From the NCBI RefSeq assembly GCF_003121485.1, contig NZ_QAVX01000002.1, positions 370,147-434,146 of the forward strand: a DNA stretch of 64,000 bases. The letters run 5' to 3'. The stretch comes from Dyella sp. C11. Lineage in GTDB: Bacteria; Pseudomonadota; Gammaproteobacteria; Xanthomonadales; Rhodanobacteraceae. The stretch's first letter is position 1, and each line of letters begins with the position of its first letter. The position numbers and the translations under genes were made by a program. The notes below the pieces were generated by a model, which saw only the letters and a program-made list of their open reading frames with translations, did not search any database and had not been told where the DNA came from. Below, one piece after another: positions 48,633-57,987 of the stretch.

Positions 48633-48660
48633 AAAAGGCCGGCGCTGTGAACGCCGGCCC
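48633..48660 (-). terminator. Rho-independent terminator of the coiled-coil protein operon
   Basis: GGCCGGCG pairs with CGCCGGCC across seven bases and is followed on the minus strand by TTTTG, 24 bases beyond the stop of the second gene. Confidence 0.75.
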
Positions 48661-48683
48661 TTGGGCTTTCGTGATCGCGGGGC

Positions 48684-49298
48684 TTACTTGCCCTGATCCT
48701 TCGAGGTCGAGCTGTCGCCCTGCATCTGCTGGCGCATGGCGCGGGCCGCCTGGGCAGCCAGGTCGGCCTGCTTCTTGGCGGCATTGGCCACCTTGGCCTG
48801 GGCAGCGGCCAGTTTCTTGGCCTGGTCGGCCTGGGCCTGCGCCTGGGCGGCGGCTTCCGCACCGGCCGCGACCTGGCGGGCAGACTCTTCCTGGGCCGCC
48901 TGGTACTGCAGGCGCTGGCGCTCCAGCTCCTTGCGGGCCATTTCCGTCTCGCGGCGACTGCCGTCGAGCTGGATCTGGTCGTGCTCGCGATCGAGCTTGC
49001 CGACCTGCAGCTGGGCGTCCTGCAGCTGCGCGGTGGCCTTGGCCAGATCCACGCGACGCTGGGCGATGTACAGCGCATGGGCGCGGTCACGCGAGCGTGC
49101 CTGCGACAGCTGGTTGATGGCGTCGCGGGCGCGTGCCTGTTCGGCCTGCGCGTACATGCCGATGGTGGGGTCGCTGGACAGCTGGTCGAGGCTGTTGGTC
49201 AGGCTCATCACGTCCATGTCCTGCTTGGCGGCATGGACGGTACCCGCGGCCATCGCGGCGACGAGCAGGGTCGAAAGACGGAAGGTCAGGGATTTCAT
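48684..49298 (-). CDS. Secreted coiled-coil protein, DUF4398-like
   Basis: A 204-aa protein with an N-terminal signal peptide (MKSLTFRLSTLLVAAMAAGT, cut near VHAA). The mature part is almost entirely helical, Ala/Gln/Arg-rich coiled coil (ARDAINQLSQARSRDRAHAL, then many QAQADQAKKLAAAQAK-type repeats). It overlaps the upstream lipoprotein gene by four bases. Likely periplasmic; function unknown. In related bacteria similar genes sit beside OmpA-type proteins, but none is present here. Confidence 0.75.
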   Translation of the reverse strand: MKSLTFRLSTLLVAAMAAGTVHAAKQDMDVMSLTNSLDQLSSDPTIGMYAQAEQARARDAINQLSQARSRDRAHALYIAQRRVDLAKATAQLQDAQLQVGKLDREHDQIQLDGSRRETEMARKELERQRLQYQAAQEESARQVAAGAEAAAQAQAQADQAKKLAAAQAKVANAAKKQADLAAQAARAMRQQMQGDSSTSKDQGK

Positions 49299-49858
49299 GG
49301 ATGACCTCCTTGGTCAGTGCTCGACGCAGGAGCCGGCTGGTCGGGATTCGGGTTCTGCGGGTACGTCTGGAAGCCCTGCCCCTGCGGGATGGGTTCGCCC
49401 AGCGCCGAGCTCGCCGGCGCCGGCATGTCCATGCTTTGCTGCTGTTGGGGCAGCCCGGAAGCCTGGGTCTGGTCCTGCTGTTGCTGGTCGGCCAGCGACT
49501 GGTCGATCTGCTCGCGCAGCTGCTGGTTGGCGGCCGTCTTGCTCTGGATCTGGGAGCGCGCTGCGGCCAGGCGGGCCTTGGCGCGGGCCAGTTCGGCGTC
49601 GGCGCGGGACTCGTCCGCCAGCTGGGCGGCCTCGTCGTAGTCGCGCTTGGCCATCGCATTCTGGGCTTGCTGGAACTTGTCCTGCGCGGCCCCGAAATCG
49701 ATCGGGTCGTACGACGCGGCATCGGCATCGCGCGCAGCCTGAAGCTGGGACTGCGCCTGATTCATCATGCCGTTCGGCGGCGGCGCGGACGCGCAGCCGG
49801 CCAAGGTCAGCGTCATGGCCAACGTCAGGGTGGAAACCGCCAAGCGAGTCGTTTTCAT
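49295..49858 (-). CDS. DUF4398-domain lipoprotein
   Basis: Encodes 187 aa from ATG 49858. The signal peptide ends in the lipobox LAGCAS, so Cys21 is probably lipidated. Residues about 30-120 are helical with the DUF4398 pattern (AASYDPIDFGAAQDKFQQAQ, KRDYDEAAQLADESRADAEL). The tail is rich in Gln, Pro and Ser and looks disordered. It forms a two-gene unit with the secreted coiled-coil protein downstream and is divergent from pilU. A structural role in the cell envelope is likely but unproven. Confidence 0.8.
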   Translation of the reverse strand: MKTTRLAVSTLTLAMTLTLAGCASAPPPNGMMNQAQSQLQAARDADAASYDPIDFGAAQDKFQQAQNAMAKRDYDEAAQLADESRADAELARAKARLAAARSQIQSKTAANQQLREQIDQSLADQQQQDQTQASGLPQQQQSMDMPAPASSALGEPIPQGQGFQTYPQNPNPDQPAPASSTDQGGHP

Positions 49859-49974
49859 TTGCCGTCTCGGCGGGGAAAAGATGTGCACCATCACTCAGTC
49901 CTCTCGGAGTGTCGCAGCGTATTGTGGGCGGGCATAATCCACTTTAGCAATGCGCACGGAACTAGGGGATTCGA

Positions 49975-51090
49975 GTGGACATTGGTTATTTCCTCAAGCT
50001 AATGGTTGACAAGGGCGCGTCGGATATGTTCCTGACGACCGGCGCCCCGGTGAACATTAAGGTCGAGGGCAAGCTTTACCCGCTGGGCAACACCGGCCTG
50101 CCCAGTGGCATGGTGAAGAAAATCGCCTACTCGTTGATGGACGAGGGCCAGGTGCCGCAGTTCGAACGCGACCTGGAACTGAACATGGCGCTGGCGGTGA
50201 AGGAAGCCGGCCGTTTCCGCATCAACGTGTTCAAGCAGCGCGGCGAAGTGGGCATGGTCATCCGTGCCATCAAGAGCGAAATCCCCAGCATCGACCAGCT
50301 GCAGCTGCCCAGCATCTTCCGCGAGCTGATCATGGAGCCGCGCGGCCTGATCCTGGTAGTGGGCGCGACGGGCTCGGGCAAGTCGACCACGCTGGCGGCG
50401 ATGATCGACCACCGCAACCAGAATTCCTCGGGCCACATCCTCACCATCGAGGACCCGATCGAATACCTGCACCGCCACAAGAAGTCGATCGTGAACCAGC
50501 GCGAAGTCGGCCTGGACACGCACAGCTATCACGAGGCCCTGCGCAACGCGAGGCGTGAGGCGCCGGACGTGATCATGATCGGCGAAATCCGCGACACCGA
50601 CACCATGGAAGCGGCCATTTCGTTCTCCGAAACCGGCCACCTCTGCCTTGCCACGCTGCACTCGAACAACGCCGACCAGACGTTGGAGCGCATCCTGAAC
50701 TTCTTCCCGGAATCGGCGCACAAGAACGTGCTGATGAACCTCGCGCTCAACCTGCGCGCGGTGATCAGCCAGCGCCTGGTGATCGGCAAGGACGGCCGCC
50801 GCTTGCCGGCGACGGAAGTGCTGCTCAACACGCCGCTGATCCGCGACATGATCCGCCGCGGCCAGGTGCACGACGTGAAGGAAGCCATGGACCGCAGCCT
50901 GCAGGAAGGCATGCAGACCTTCGACCAGTCGCTGTACCGCCTGTACAAGGAAGGCCGCATCGAGCTGGACGAAGCGCTCAACAAGGCCGACTCGCGCGAT
51001 GGCCTCGCGCTCAAGGTTCGCCTGTCCGACAGCGGCAACGCCGAAAACACGGAACTGGTCGGCAGCGACCCTTACGGGCTCGGCTTCTAA
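49975..51090 (+). CDS. pilU: Type IV pilus retraction ATPase, PilU type
   Basis: Encodes 371 aa from GTG 49975. PilT/PilU features are the N-terminal LVDKGASDMFLT-like stretch, Walker A GATGSGKSTT at 130-139, the Asp box TIEDPIEYLH, Walker B APDVIMIGEIRD and the His box LATLHSNNADQTLERI. The C-terminal extension and overall length suit PilU rather than the 344-aa PilT. It would assist pilus retraction in the cytoplasm. pilT is not adjacent, although the two usually sit together. Confidence 0.92.
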   Translation: MDIGYFLKLMVDKGASDMFLTTGAPVNIKVEGKLYPLGNTGLPSGMVKKIAYSLMDEGQVPQFERDLELNMALAVKEAGRFRINVFKQRGEVGMVIRAIKSEIPSIDQLQLPSIFRELIMEPRGLILVVGATGSGKSTTLAAMIDHRNQNSSGHILTIEDPIEYLHRHKKSIVNQREVGLDTHSYHEALRNARREAPDVIMIGEIRDTDTMEAAISFSETGHLCLATLHSNNADQTLERILNFFPESAHKNVLMNLALNLRAVISQRLVIGKDGRRLPATEVLLNTPLIRDMIRRGQVHDVKEAMDRSLQEGMQTFDQSLYRLYKEGRIELDEALNKADSRDGLALKVRLSDSGNAENTELVGSDPYGLGF

Positions 51091-51118
51091 GCAAGCCGCG
51101 TGTCGTCCCAAATCGCTT

Positions 51119-51214
51119 ACCGTGACTCCGGCGAAAGCCGGAATCACGGCCTTTGCGGCTCTGAGATATCACCCCATGAGTCACTGGATTCCGGCTTTTG
51201 CCGGAATGACGGTG
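51119..51214. repeat. REP-like imperfect inverted repeat
   Basis: The arms ACCGTGACTCCGGCGAAAGC and its partner around 51181-51214 (TGGATTCCGGCTTTTGCCGG) share the core of the 8994-9092 element but are diverged. It lies between the convergent pilU and GST genes. Confidence 0.8.
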
Positions 51215-51239
51215 AGGTGGGTGGTAACGGTGAGGGTTA

Positions 51240-51905
51240 TCAGGCGGCCGCCGGTGCGTCCGGCTGAACCTCGGGCGCCGCACGCTGGAACGCTTCCAGC
51301 GACTGGCAGGCCTCGTGGATACGCTGGATGGTCGGGTAGTCGTCCAACGGAATTTTCCAGCGCACCGCGTTGTAGACCTGTGGCACCAGGCAGGCATCCG
51401 CCATCGTCGGCGCATCGCCGTGGCAGAACCGCCCCGTGGCCACGTTGCCGGCGAGCATGGCTTCCATGCCGTGCAGGCCCAGGCTGATCCAGTGGCGTGA
51501 CCAGACGCCCTTGGCCGCATCGTCGGCACCGAACTGCGTCACCAGATGCTGGAGCACGCGCAGGTTGCCCAGCGGATGCAGATCGCAGGCGATGACCTGC
51601 GACAACGCGCGCACACGCGCCCGGCCCACGGGGTCGCCGGGCAGCAAGGGCTGCTGGGGCCGCGTTTCGTCCAGGTATTCCATGATGGCCATGGACTGGG
51701 TGAACACCCGGCCGTCGTCGACCAGCGCGGGCACCAGTTCCTGGGGGTTCAGCGCCTGGAAATCCGGCAGATGCTGCTCGCCGCCCTGGTTGACCAGGTG
51801 AACCGCCCTGGACTCATAGGCCAGCCCTTTAAGGTTCAGCGCAATGCGCACGCGGTAGGCGGCGCTGGAGCGCCAATAGCCGTACAACACCAGGTCTTGC
51901 CCCAT
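51240..51905 (-). CDS. maiA: Zeta-class glutathione S-transferase / maleylacetoacetate isomerase
   Basis: Encodes 221 aa from ATG 51905, preceded by AGAGGA. The zeta-class active-site motif SSAAYRVRIALN follows the first strand, then NPQELVPALVDDGRVFTQSM and QSMAIMEYLDE. Maleylacetoacetate isomerase converts maleylacetoacetate to fumarylacetoacetate in tyrosine degradation using glutathione. Other genes of that pathway are not nearby, so a related GST role is possible. Confidence 0.85.
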   Translation of the reverse strand: MGQDLVLYGYWRSSAAYRVRIALNLKGLAYESRAVHLVNQGGEQHLPDFQALNPQELVPALVDDGRVFTQSMAIMEYLDETRPQQPLLPGDPVGRARVRALSQVIACDLHPLGNLRVLQHLVTQFGADDAAKGVWSRHWISLGLHGMEAMLAGNVATGRFCHGDAPTMADACLVPQVYNAVRWKIPLDDYPTIQRIHEACQSLEAFQRAAPEVQPDAPAAA

Positions 51906-52043
51906 ACCGCTGTCCTCTTGGCGACACATCGGGCCCGTAGGATACCTGTCATGCGGTTTGCATCACCGCGACACGGGCAGGACAATAGGCGGTTCGCGCC
52001 TCCGGGCGTCCGTTATCCATGAATTCGACCAGGGAGTTGCGCC

Positions 52044-53222
52044 GTGTCCGTTACCCGCATGAGCGATCTTGATCTGCGCGGCAAGCGCGTGTTGATCCGC
52101 GAAGACCTGAACGTGCCGATCGAGAACGGTCACATCACGTCCACCCAGCGCCTCGACGCGTCCCTGCCGACCATCAAGGCCGCCCGCGACGCCGGCGCCA
52201 AGGTGATGGTGCTTTCGCACCTGGGTCGCCCGAAGGAAGGCCAGTTCGACGCCGAATCCTCGCTGGCGCCGGTCGCCAAGTGGCTGGGCGACAAGCTGGG
52301 CACGCCGGTGCGCCTGGTCGCCGACTATCTCGACGGTGTCGACGTGGCCGACGGCGAAGTGGTGGTGCTGGAAAACTGCCGCATGAACGTCGGCGAAGGC
52401 AAGGACGACGAAGCACTCTCGAAGAAGTATGCCGCCCTGTGCGACATCTTCGTCATGGACGCCTTCGGCACCGCGCACCGCGCGCAGGCCTCCACGCACG
52501 GCGTGATCAAGTTCGCCCCCGTTGCTGCCGCTGGCCCGCTGCTGTCGGCCGAGCTGGACGCGCTGGGCAAGGCGCTGGAGCACCCTGCCCGTCCGCTGCT
52601 GGCCATCGTCGCCGGCTCCAAGGTGTCGACCAAGCTCACCCTGCTGGAAAACCTGATCGGCAAGGTCGATCAGCTGATCGTCGGTGGCGGCATCGCCAAC
52701 ACCTTCATTGCCGCCATGGGTCACTCGGTCGGCAATTCGCTGTACGAACCCGATCTCATCCCGGCCGCCAAGAAGGTTATCGCCGACGCCAAGCGCCGCA
52801 ATGCGGACGTGCCGGTGCCGGTGGACGTGGTGGTAGCGCCGGAGTTCTCCGCGCATGCGCCCGCCACGGCGAAGCCGGTGGACGAAGTGAAGGACGGCGA
52901 ACTCATCCTGGATATCGGTCCCGAGACCGCCAAGCGCTACGCCGAGATGATCGCCAAGGCCGGTACCGTCGTATGGAACGGCCCGGTAGGCGTGTTCGAA
53001 TTCGACGCCTTCGGCCATGGCACCGAGACGCTGGCCCGCGCCGTGGCTTCCTCGCCGGCGTTCTCCATCGCCGGCGGTGGCGACACCCTCGCAGCGGTCG
53101 AAAAGTACGGCATCGAGAAGGACGTCTCGTATATCTCCACGGGTGGCGGCGCGTTCCTTGAATTCCTGGAAGGCAAGGAACTGCCGGCCGTGGCTGCACT
53201 CAAGGCGCGCGCAGGTAAGTAA
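52044..53222 (+). CDS. pgk: Phosphoglycerate kinase
   Basis: Encodes 392 aa from GTG 52044 with AGGGAG eight bases upstream. Family features: [55 protein letters not shown], and the nucleotide site [15 protein letters not shown]. It makes ATP from 1,3-bisphosphoglycerate in glycolysis. Its stop overlaps the next gene's ATG by one base. Confidence 0.97.
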   Translation: MSVTRMSDLDLRGKRVLIREDLNVPIENGHITSTQRLDASLPTIKAARDAGAKVMVLSHLGRPKEGQFDAESSLAPVAKWLGDKLGTPVRLVADYLDGVDVADGEVVVLENCRMNVGEGKDDEALSKKYAALCDIFVMDAFGTAHRAQASTHGVIKFAPVAAAGPLLSAELDALGKALEHPARPLLAIVAGSKVSTKLTLLENLIGKVDQLIVGGGIANTFIAAMGHSVGNSLYEPDLIPAAKKVIADAKRRNADVPVPVDVVVAPEFSAHAPATAKPVDEVKDGELILDIGPETAKRYAEMIAKAGTVVWNGPVGVFEFDAFGHGTETLARAVASSPAFSIAGGGDTLAAVEKYGIEKDVSYISTGGGAFLEFLEGKELPAVAALKARAGK

Positions 53223-53854
53223 TGCTCTGTCTGTTTGATCTTGATGGCACGCTGATCGATTCGGAGATCGGCATCCTGGGTTGCGTCCGCCATGCGCTGA
53301 CGCAGCTGGGCGTGGAACACCCGGCCGAGATGCGTCACTGGATTGGTCCACCGCTGCGGCACAGTTTTGCGCCGCTGCTGGATCACGACCACGATCGCAT
53401 CGAGCAGGCCGTGGAGTTCTACCACGAGCGTTTCCACGTCACGGGCTGGAAAGAACACACGGTCTATCCCGGCATTGAAGCAATGATCGAACGTCTGCAG
53501 GACGCCGGCCATACGCTTGCCGTGGTTACCAGCAAGCCGGAACGCCACGCGCGCCCCATCGTGGAGCACCTGCCCTTCGGCGCGGCGTTCAGCCGTCTAT
53601 ACGGTCCCGATCCGTCGAGCCCGCATAGCGAAAAGGCCACGATGATCGCTGCCGCATTGAGCGACTTCGGCGCCGATCCGGCACAGACGGTGATGATCGG
53701 CGATCGTCATTTCGATATCGATGGCGCCGTGGCCAACCACGTGCAGGGCATTGGCGTGCTGTGGGGTTTTGGTACACGCGCGGAGCTGGAGAAGGCCGGA
53801 GCGCATGTATTGGCGCGTGACCCCGAGCATTTGGCCGAACTGCTGACTGCCTGA
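53222..53854 (+). CDS. HAD-family hydrolase, phosphoglycolate phosphatase-like
   Basis: A 210-aa HAD phosphatase: motif I LFDLDGTLIDSE, a helical cap, motif II VVTSKPE, Lys in HSEKATMI, and motif IV MIGDRHFDIDGA. Resembles Gph-type enzymes, but substrates vary widely in this family. ATG overlaps the pgk TAA by one base, so it is co-expressed with pgk and may repair a metabolite by-product. Confidence 0.85.
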   Translation: MLCLFDLDGTLIDSEIGILGCVRHALTQLGVEHPAEMRHWIGPPLRHSFAPLLDHDHDRIEQAVEFYHERFHVTGWKEHTVYPGIEAMIERLQDAGHTLAVVTSKPERHARPIVEHLPFGAAFSRLYGPDPSSPHSEKATMIAAALSDFGADPAQTVMIGDRHFDIDGAVANHVQGIGVLWGFGTRAELEKAGAHVLARDPEHLAELLTA

Positions 53855-53868
53855 CACGAACGGCTTTT

Positions 53869-53948
53869 GTGGGAGCGCACCCTGTGCGCGACAGCAACCT
53901 GTCGATCCACTGCTCCGCCGGGCAGTCGCGCACAGGGTGCGCTCCCAC
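53869..53948. repeat. Inverted repeat with perfect 24-bp arms
   Basis: GTGGGAGCGCACCCTGTGCG (first 20 of 24) begins the left arm and its reverse complement ends at 53948; the loop is 32 bases. Each arm contains a smaller palindrome around GCGCACCCTGTGCGC. This is a different family from the REP elements at 9.0, 51.2 and 54.8 kb. Between convergent genes it may also stop transcription. Confidence 0.85.
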
Positions 53949-53966
53949 AGTGAATGCTCTCTGGCG

Positions 53967-54512
53967 TCACACCTCGGCAATCAACGCCGAGAGATCCGTC
54001 ACACCCACATCCACACCGGCCTGCGTCAGCAACGTGCTCGCCTGGCCGCGATGGTGTGTCTGGTGATTGAAGAAATGCATCACCAGGAAGAAGAACGGTT
54101 TGCGAAACGCCTGCCCGCGCGTGTTGGCATAAGCTAGCGCGTGATCCAGGTCGACCTCCGTCATCGCGGCAGCCCAGTCGACAATCATCGTGTCCAGAAC
54201 GCGCCGATGCGAACTCAGCGAGGCAAGGTCGCCAAACGGCTGCGCCGTCAGGTCACGCTGGATGGGCATGCCACGCATGGGTTCCAGCGCGCTGTAGTTC
54301 GCCGGATGCGTGGCGAAGCGCTGCAGCCAGATGGTGTCCGCCACGGCAATATGCGTGAGCGTGGCATGGATGGAACCGAAGAAGGCACCGCGATCGGCCA
54401 CGACAGCTTCCGCCGGCAAACTCGCCGCCGCGGCATAGACTTTCTCGTTCATCCAGGCGTTGTAGGCAGCCATCTGTCGAACATGGTCGGCACGAGTCGG
54501 GGCAAGTGTCAT
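53967..54512 (-). CDS. DinB-family protein
   Basis: Encodes 181 aa from ATG 54512. A four-helix DinB/DUF664 fold is suggested by MAAYNAWMNEKVYAAAASLP, the metal-site His in SIHATLTHIAVADTIW, and FFNHQTHHRGQASTLL with two more histidines. These are metal-binding proteins, some acting as thiol transferases or damage-inducible proteins. The reading frame stays open upstream only through a heptanucleotide repeat, which I do not accept as coding. No strong Shine-Dalgarno is present. Confidence 0.85.
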   Translation of the reverse strand: MTLAPTRADHVRQMAAYNAWMNEKVYAAAASLPAEAVVADRGAFFGSIHATLTHIAVADTIWLQRFATHPANYSALEPMRGMPIQRDLTAQPFGDLASLSSHRRVLDTMIVDWAAAMTEVDLDHALAYANTRGQAFRKPFFFLVMHFFNHQTHHRGQASTLLTQAGVDVGVTDLSALIAEV

Positions 54513-54568
54513 GGCAAGGTATCCGCGACTAGAGAAGCGTGAAGCATAACGCGAGGCAATCGGCGCGC

Positions 54569-54666
54569 TTGCAGGTTGCAGGTTGCAGGTTGCGGTTTGC
54601 GGTTTGCGGTTGCCGGTTGCCGGTTGCCGGTTGCCGGTTGCCGGTTGCCGGTTGCCGGTTGCCGGT
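54569..54666. repeat. Heptanucleotide tandem repeat
   Basis: About 14 head-to-tail copies of a 7-bp unit, first TTGCAGG, then TTGCGGT, then a run of TTGCCGG. Copies are nearly identical within each block, as expected from recent slippage. It is upstream of the DinB-family gene and could vary in copy number between strains. Confidence 0.92.
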
Positions 54667-54715
54667 CTAGGTTGCGACAAGCCAACCAGCATGTCCTCGA
54701 CATCCCTGCCCCTCA

Positions 54716-54838
54716 ACGTCATTCCCGCGAAGGCGGGAATCCAGCGACTTTGCCCTTGTTAGCACAGGGTTGAGAACCACTCGATGACCGACCCTTCAGC
54801 CGTTGAAGAGCGCCCTCCGCCTTCGCGGGAATGACGGT
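54716..54838. repeat. REP-like inverted repeat
   Basis: GTCATTCCCGCGAAGGCGGG (first arm) pairs with CGCCTTCGCGGGAATGACGG near 54818-54838. It is a variant (CCCGCG in place of CCGGCG) of the elements at 8994 and 51119. Confidence 0.85.
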
Positions 54839-54890
54839 GAAGGCAGAGCCCCCGTTTGGCTGAAGCGCTAAGGCTCGGCATGACCCAAAG

Positions 54891-54918
54891 AAAAAGCCGC
54901 GGCACGCCGCGGCTTTTT
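54891..54918. terminator. Terminator after tkt
   Basis: AAAAAGCCGCGG pairs perfectly with CCGCGGCTTTTT across a four-base loop. The T run on the minus strand follows the tkt stop by 24 bases; the structure is symmetrical and could work both ways. Confidence 0.9.
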
Positions 54919-54941
54919 CATGACAGCAAAACCGCGACGGT

Positions 54942-56945
54942 TTAGCCGATCACACGCTTCACCGTATCCACCACGTGGCTGACGGTGAAACCGAAGTACT
55001 CGAACAGCTTCGGTGCCGGCGCCGACGCACCGAAGGTCGTCATGCCGACCACGTCGCCATCAAGGCCGACGTACTTGCGCCAGAAGTCGCTCGTGGCCGC
55101 TTCCACCGCCACGCGCGCGCGACACCAGCCCGGCAGGATCGCTTCGCGGTATTCCAGCGGCTGGGCATCGAACACTTCCGTGCATGGCATGGACACCACG
55201 CGCACCGGCACATTCTGCTGTGCCAGCGTGCGAGCCGCTTCCATCGCCAGCTCCACTTCGGAACCGGTGGCGATCAGGATGGCCTTGAACTTGGTGTCCT
55301 GCGGATCGGACAGCACGTAGGCACCACGCGAGATGTCAGCCACCTGCTGCGGAGTACGCTGCTGGTGCTTGAGGTTCTGGCGCGAGAACACCAGGCACGA
55401 TGGATTGCCCTTGCGCTCGATGGCGAACTTCCAGGACACCGCCGTTTCCACGGCATCGCACGGACGCCACAGCTGGTTGTTGGGGATGTAGCGCAGCGAA
55501 GCCATGTGCTCCACCGGCTGATGGGTCGGGCCATCTTCGCCCAGGCCGATCGAATCGTGGGTGTACACGTGGATGGCGTGCGCCGGAATCAGCGCGCTCA
55601 TGCGCACCGCGTTGCGTGCGTAGTCGGAGAACACCAGGAACGTGGCGTCGTAGGGAATGAAGCCACCGTGCAGCGACAGGCCGTTGGCGATCGCGGTCAT
55701 GCCGAACTCGCGCACGCCGTAATAGACGTAGTTGCCCTTCGGGTCGTTGCCGTTGCCGGCGTCGACGCTGCCCTTCCACTTGGTGAGGTTGGAGCCTGCA
55801 AGGTCAGCCGAGCCACCGATCAGTTCCGGCAACAGCGGACCGAAGGCATCCAGCGTCATCTGCGACGACTTGCGGGTAGCCACTTCCGGGCCTTCCTTCT
55901 GCATCTTGTCGACGTAGGCCTGCGACTTCTCGGCCCAGTCGGACGGCAGCTCGCCGGACACGCGACGATTGAATTCGGCCGCCAGTTCCGGGAACGCCGC
56001 AGTGTACTTGGCGACCGCGTCGTGCCACTTCTGTTCGCGCTCGGCGCCCGCCTTCTTGTGATCCCAGCCGGCGTAGATCTCGGCCGGGATCTCGAACGGG
56101 GCGTAGCGCCAATCGAGCTCGTCGCGAGCACCGGCTACTTCGTCCTTGCCCAGCGCAGCGCCGTGGCTTTCTTCCTTGCCCTGCTTGTGCGGCGCGCCGA
56201 AGCCGATGATGGTGCGCGCGCAAATCAGCGTGGGCTTCTCGGACTGGCTGACCGCTGCGGCGATGGCCTTCTTGATGGCCTCGGCGTCATGGCCGTCCAC
56301 GCTGCGGATCACGTTCCAGCCGTAGGCCTCGAAACGCTCCGCCGTGTTGTCGGTGAACCAGCCGTGCACTTCGCCGTCGATGGAAATGCCGTTGTCGTCA
56401 TAGATGGCGACCAGCTTGCCGAGCTTCCACGTGCCGGCCAGCGAAGCCACTTCGTGCGAGATGCCTTCCATCATGCAGCCATCACCCAGGAACACATAGG
56501 TGTGGTGATTGATGATGTCGTGACCCGGACGGTTGAAGTGCGCAGCAAGCACCTTCTCCGCCAGTGCGAAGCCCACGGCATTGGCCAAGCCCTGGCCCAG
56601 CGGGCCCGTGGTGGTTTCCACGCCTGGGGTTTCGCTGGCTTCCGGATGGCCGGCGGTCTTGGAGTGCAGCTGGCGGAACTGCTTGAGCTGCTCCATCGGC
56701 AGGTCGTAACCGGTCAGGTGCAGCAGCGCGTACTGCAGCATGGAACCGTGGCCGTTGGAGAGCACGAAACGGTCGCGGTTGAACCACTTCGGGTTGGTCG
56801 GGTTGTGCTGCAGGAAGTCGTTCCACAGCACTTCGGCGATATCCGCCATGCCCATGGGCATGCCCGGGTGGCCGGAATTGGCCTTTTCGACAGCGTCCAT
56901 GGCAAGGGCGCGCACGGCGTTGGCGAGTTCGCGACGAGTGGTCAT
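54942..56945 (-). CDS. tkt: Transketolase
   Basis: Encodes 667 aa, the standard length. N-terminal [20 protein letters not shown], the TPP motif [33 protein letters not shown] substrate loop ([15 protein letters not shown]), the pyrimidine-domain [17 protein letters not shown], and [17 protein letters not shown] are all present. It moves two-carbon units between pentose and triose/hexose phosphates. No ribosome site problem; ATG 56945 fits. It is divergent from the OM protein gene; the 254-bp gap between them is AT-rich around 57035-57090 and should hold both promoters. Confidence 0.97.
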   Translation of the reverse strand: MTTRRELANAVRALAMDAVEKANSGHPGMPMGMADIAEVLWNDFLQHNPTNPKWFNRDRFVLSNGHGSMLQYALLHLTGYDLPMEQLKQFRQLHSKTAGHPEASETPGVETTTGPLGQGLANAVGFALAEKVLAAHFNRPGHDIINHHTYVFLGDGCMMEGISHEVASLAGTWKLGKLVAIYDDNGISIDGEVHGWFTDNTAERFEAYGWNVIRSVDGHDAEAIKKAIAAAVSQSEKPTLICARTIIGFGAPHKQGKEESHGAALGKDEVAGARDELDWRYAPFEIPAEIYAGWDHKKAGAEREQKWHDAVAKYTAAFPELAAEFNRRVSGELPSDWAEKSQAYVDKMQKEGPEVATRKSSQMTLDAFGPLLPELIGGSADLAGSNLTKWKGSVDAGNGNDPKGNYVYYGVREFGMTAIANGLSLHGGFIPYDATFLVFSDYARNAVRMSALIPAHAIHVYTHDSIGLGEDGPTHQPVEHMASLRYIPNNQLWRPCDAVETAVSWKFAIERKGNPSCLVFSRQNLKHQQRTPQQVADISRGAYVLSDPQDTKFKAILIATGSEVELAMEAARTLAQQNVPVRVVSMPCTEVFDAQPLEYREAILPGWCRARVAVEAATSDFWRKYVGLDGDVVGMTTFGASAPAPKLFEYFGFTVSHVVDTVKRVIG

Positions 56946-57199
56946 CTAGGGGTCTCCGGGGAAGGCGGCCATAAAGATGAATATTGTCGCCGATCCGGCT
57001 CCGCCCTGTCCCCTTTCACGGGACCCTTCCGAATTGTTAAGAAAATTAACTCAACCTTAATAATGAACTAACCGGTATTGAAACTCTTTGGCCCGACGCC
57101 CATCTAAGTAACAGCACCGTCGGCACGAGGTGCCCAGCCGTGCAACGACCGAACCCCCGGCGACGCGGACTGGCCAATAAGACCAATGAGGAGTACCCC

Positions 57200-57814
57200 A
57201 TGAAGAACACCATTCTTGCTCTCGCCCTGGCTACTGCTGGCTTCGCGGCCGTTCCGGCGGCTTTCGCCCAGGATGCCGGTCAGAACGCCCAGCAGGGCTG
57301 GTACGTCGGCGCCAATGCCGGCTACGCCAACGTCCAGAAGGGTCCTTATGACGACGGCAATTTCGCCGGCGGCGTGAAGGGTGGTTACCGCTTCGCGATC
57401 AACCCTGAGACCTCCCTGGGTGCCGAAGTCGGTTATGTCTACCTGGGCCGTGCCGATGCGCGTGGCCAGTACACCCAGAATTACGCCAACTACAACGGCG
57501 ACAACGGCAAGTCCAAGCTGCAGGGCGCAACCGCCGGCTTGAACCTGCGCTACAACTTCAGCCCCAGCTGGTACGGCGAAGTCCGCGGCGGTGCTTTCTT
57601 CGCCAAGGGCTCGGGCCTGACCAACGACAAGGTCAACCCGCAGAACGTCAACTTCAACAGCACCCGTTACTACGCCGGCCTCGGCGCGGGCTACAACATC
57701 AACAAGAACATCAGTGTTGGCCTGAACTGGGATTACTACGACGGCAGCCAGAGCGACAAGAACATCCACCTGCCGACTAACCTGTACTCGGTTAGCGCAG
57801 AGTATCGTTTCTGA
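57200..57814 (+). CDS. Outer-membrane beta-barrel protein (OmpA/OprF N-domain-like)
   Basis: Encodes 204 aa from ATG 57200 with GAGGAG upstream. A signal peptide ends at AFAQ. The mature part has alternating aromatic and polar strands (GWYVGANAGYANVQKG, KGGYRFAINPETSLGAEVGY, ATAGLNLRYNFSPSWYGEVR) and a C-terminal YRF, the outer-membrane insertion signal. An eight-stranded barrel is likely. No OmpA peptidoglycan domain is attached. Codon use is biased to C-ending codons, as in strongly expressed genes. Confidence 0.88.
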   Translation: MKNTILALALATAGFAAVPAAFAQDAGQNAQQGWYVGANAGYANVQKGPYDDGNFAGGVKGGYRFAINPETSLGAEVGYVYLGRADARGQYTQNYANYNGDNGKSKLQGATAGLNLRYNFSPSWYGEVRGGAFFAKGSGLTNDKVNPQNVNFNSTRYYAGLGAGYNINKNISVGLNWDYYDGSQSDKNIHLPTNLYSVSAEYRF

Positions 57815-57857
57815 GGCTGGTAAGTCGGCCGCTTCGCGGCCTGCCAGTCGCTCGCTG

Positions 57858-57954
57858 CGCTTCGCTGTAAAGCGTCAGTAGTAAAGAGCAGAAAGCAGAA
57901 AGGGCGCCTCACGGCGCCCTTTCTTTTTTACCCTTTACGCTTTGCAGCGAAGCG
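57858..57954. repeat. Nested inverted repeat around a terminator
   Basis: CGCTTCGCTGTAAAGCGT (57858-57875) and ACGCTTTGCAGCGAAGCG (57937-57954) are reverse complements with one mismatch and enclose the terminator at 57899-57929. Confidence 0.75.
57899..57929 (+). terminator. Rho-independent terminator after the OM protein gene
   Basis: AAAGGGCGCC pairs with GGCGCCCTTT across a four-base loop, followed by C and six T residues. It ends the plus-strand OM protein transcript. Confidence 0.88.
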
Positions 57955-57987
57955 ACTTGCAGGCTGCGCAAGCAGCCGACTCACCAC

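Larger units (their letters stand above)
48280..48683. other. Intergenic stretch with terminators, no gene seen
   Basis: Upstream of ydcH, this 404-bp gap should hold its promoter. It contains two terminator hairpins, listed separately. No frame looks coding. Confidence 0.5.

Noticed and set aside
54569..54666. CRISPR-like array
   Set aside because: The unit is 7 bp with no spacers and there are no cas genes.
54513..54722. N-terminal extension of the DinB-family protein with repeated PATGNRQ units
   Set aside because: It is translation of the heptanucleotide repeat. The family fold begins at the ATG at 54512.
54975..57071. Long plus-strand open frame (about 700 codons)
   Set aside because: Antisense to transketolase, whose protein is unmistakable.
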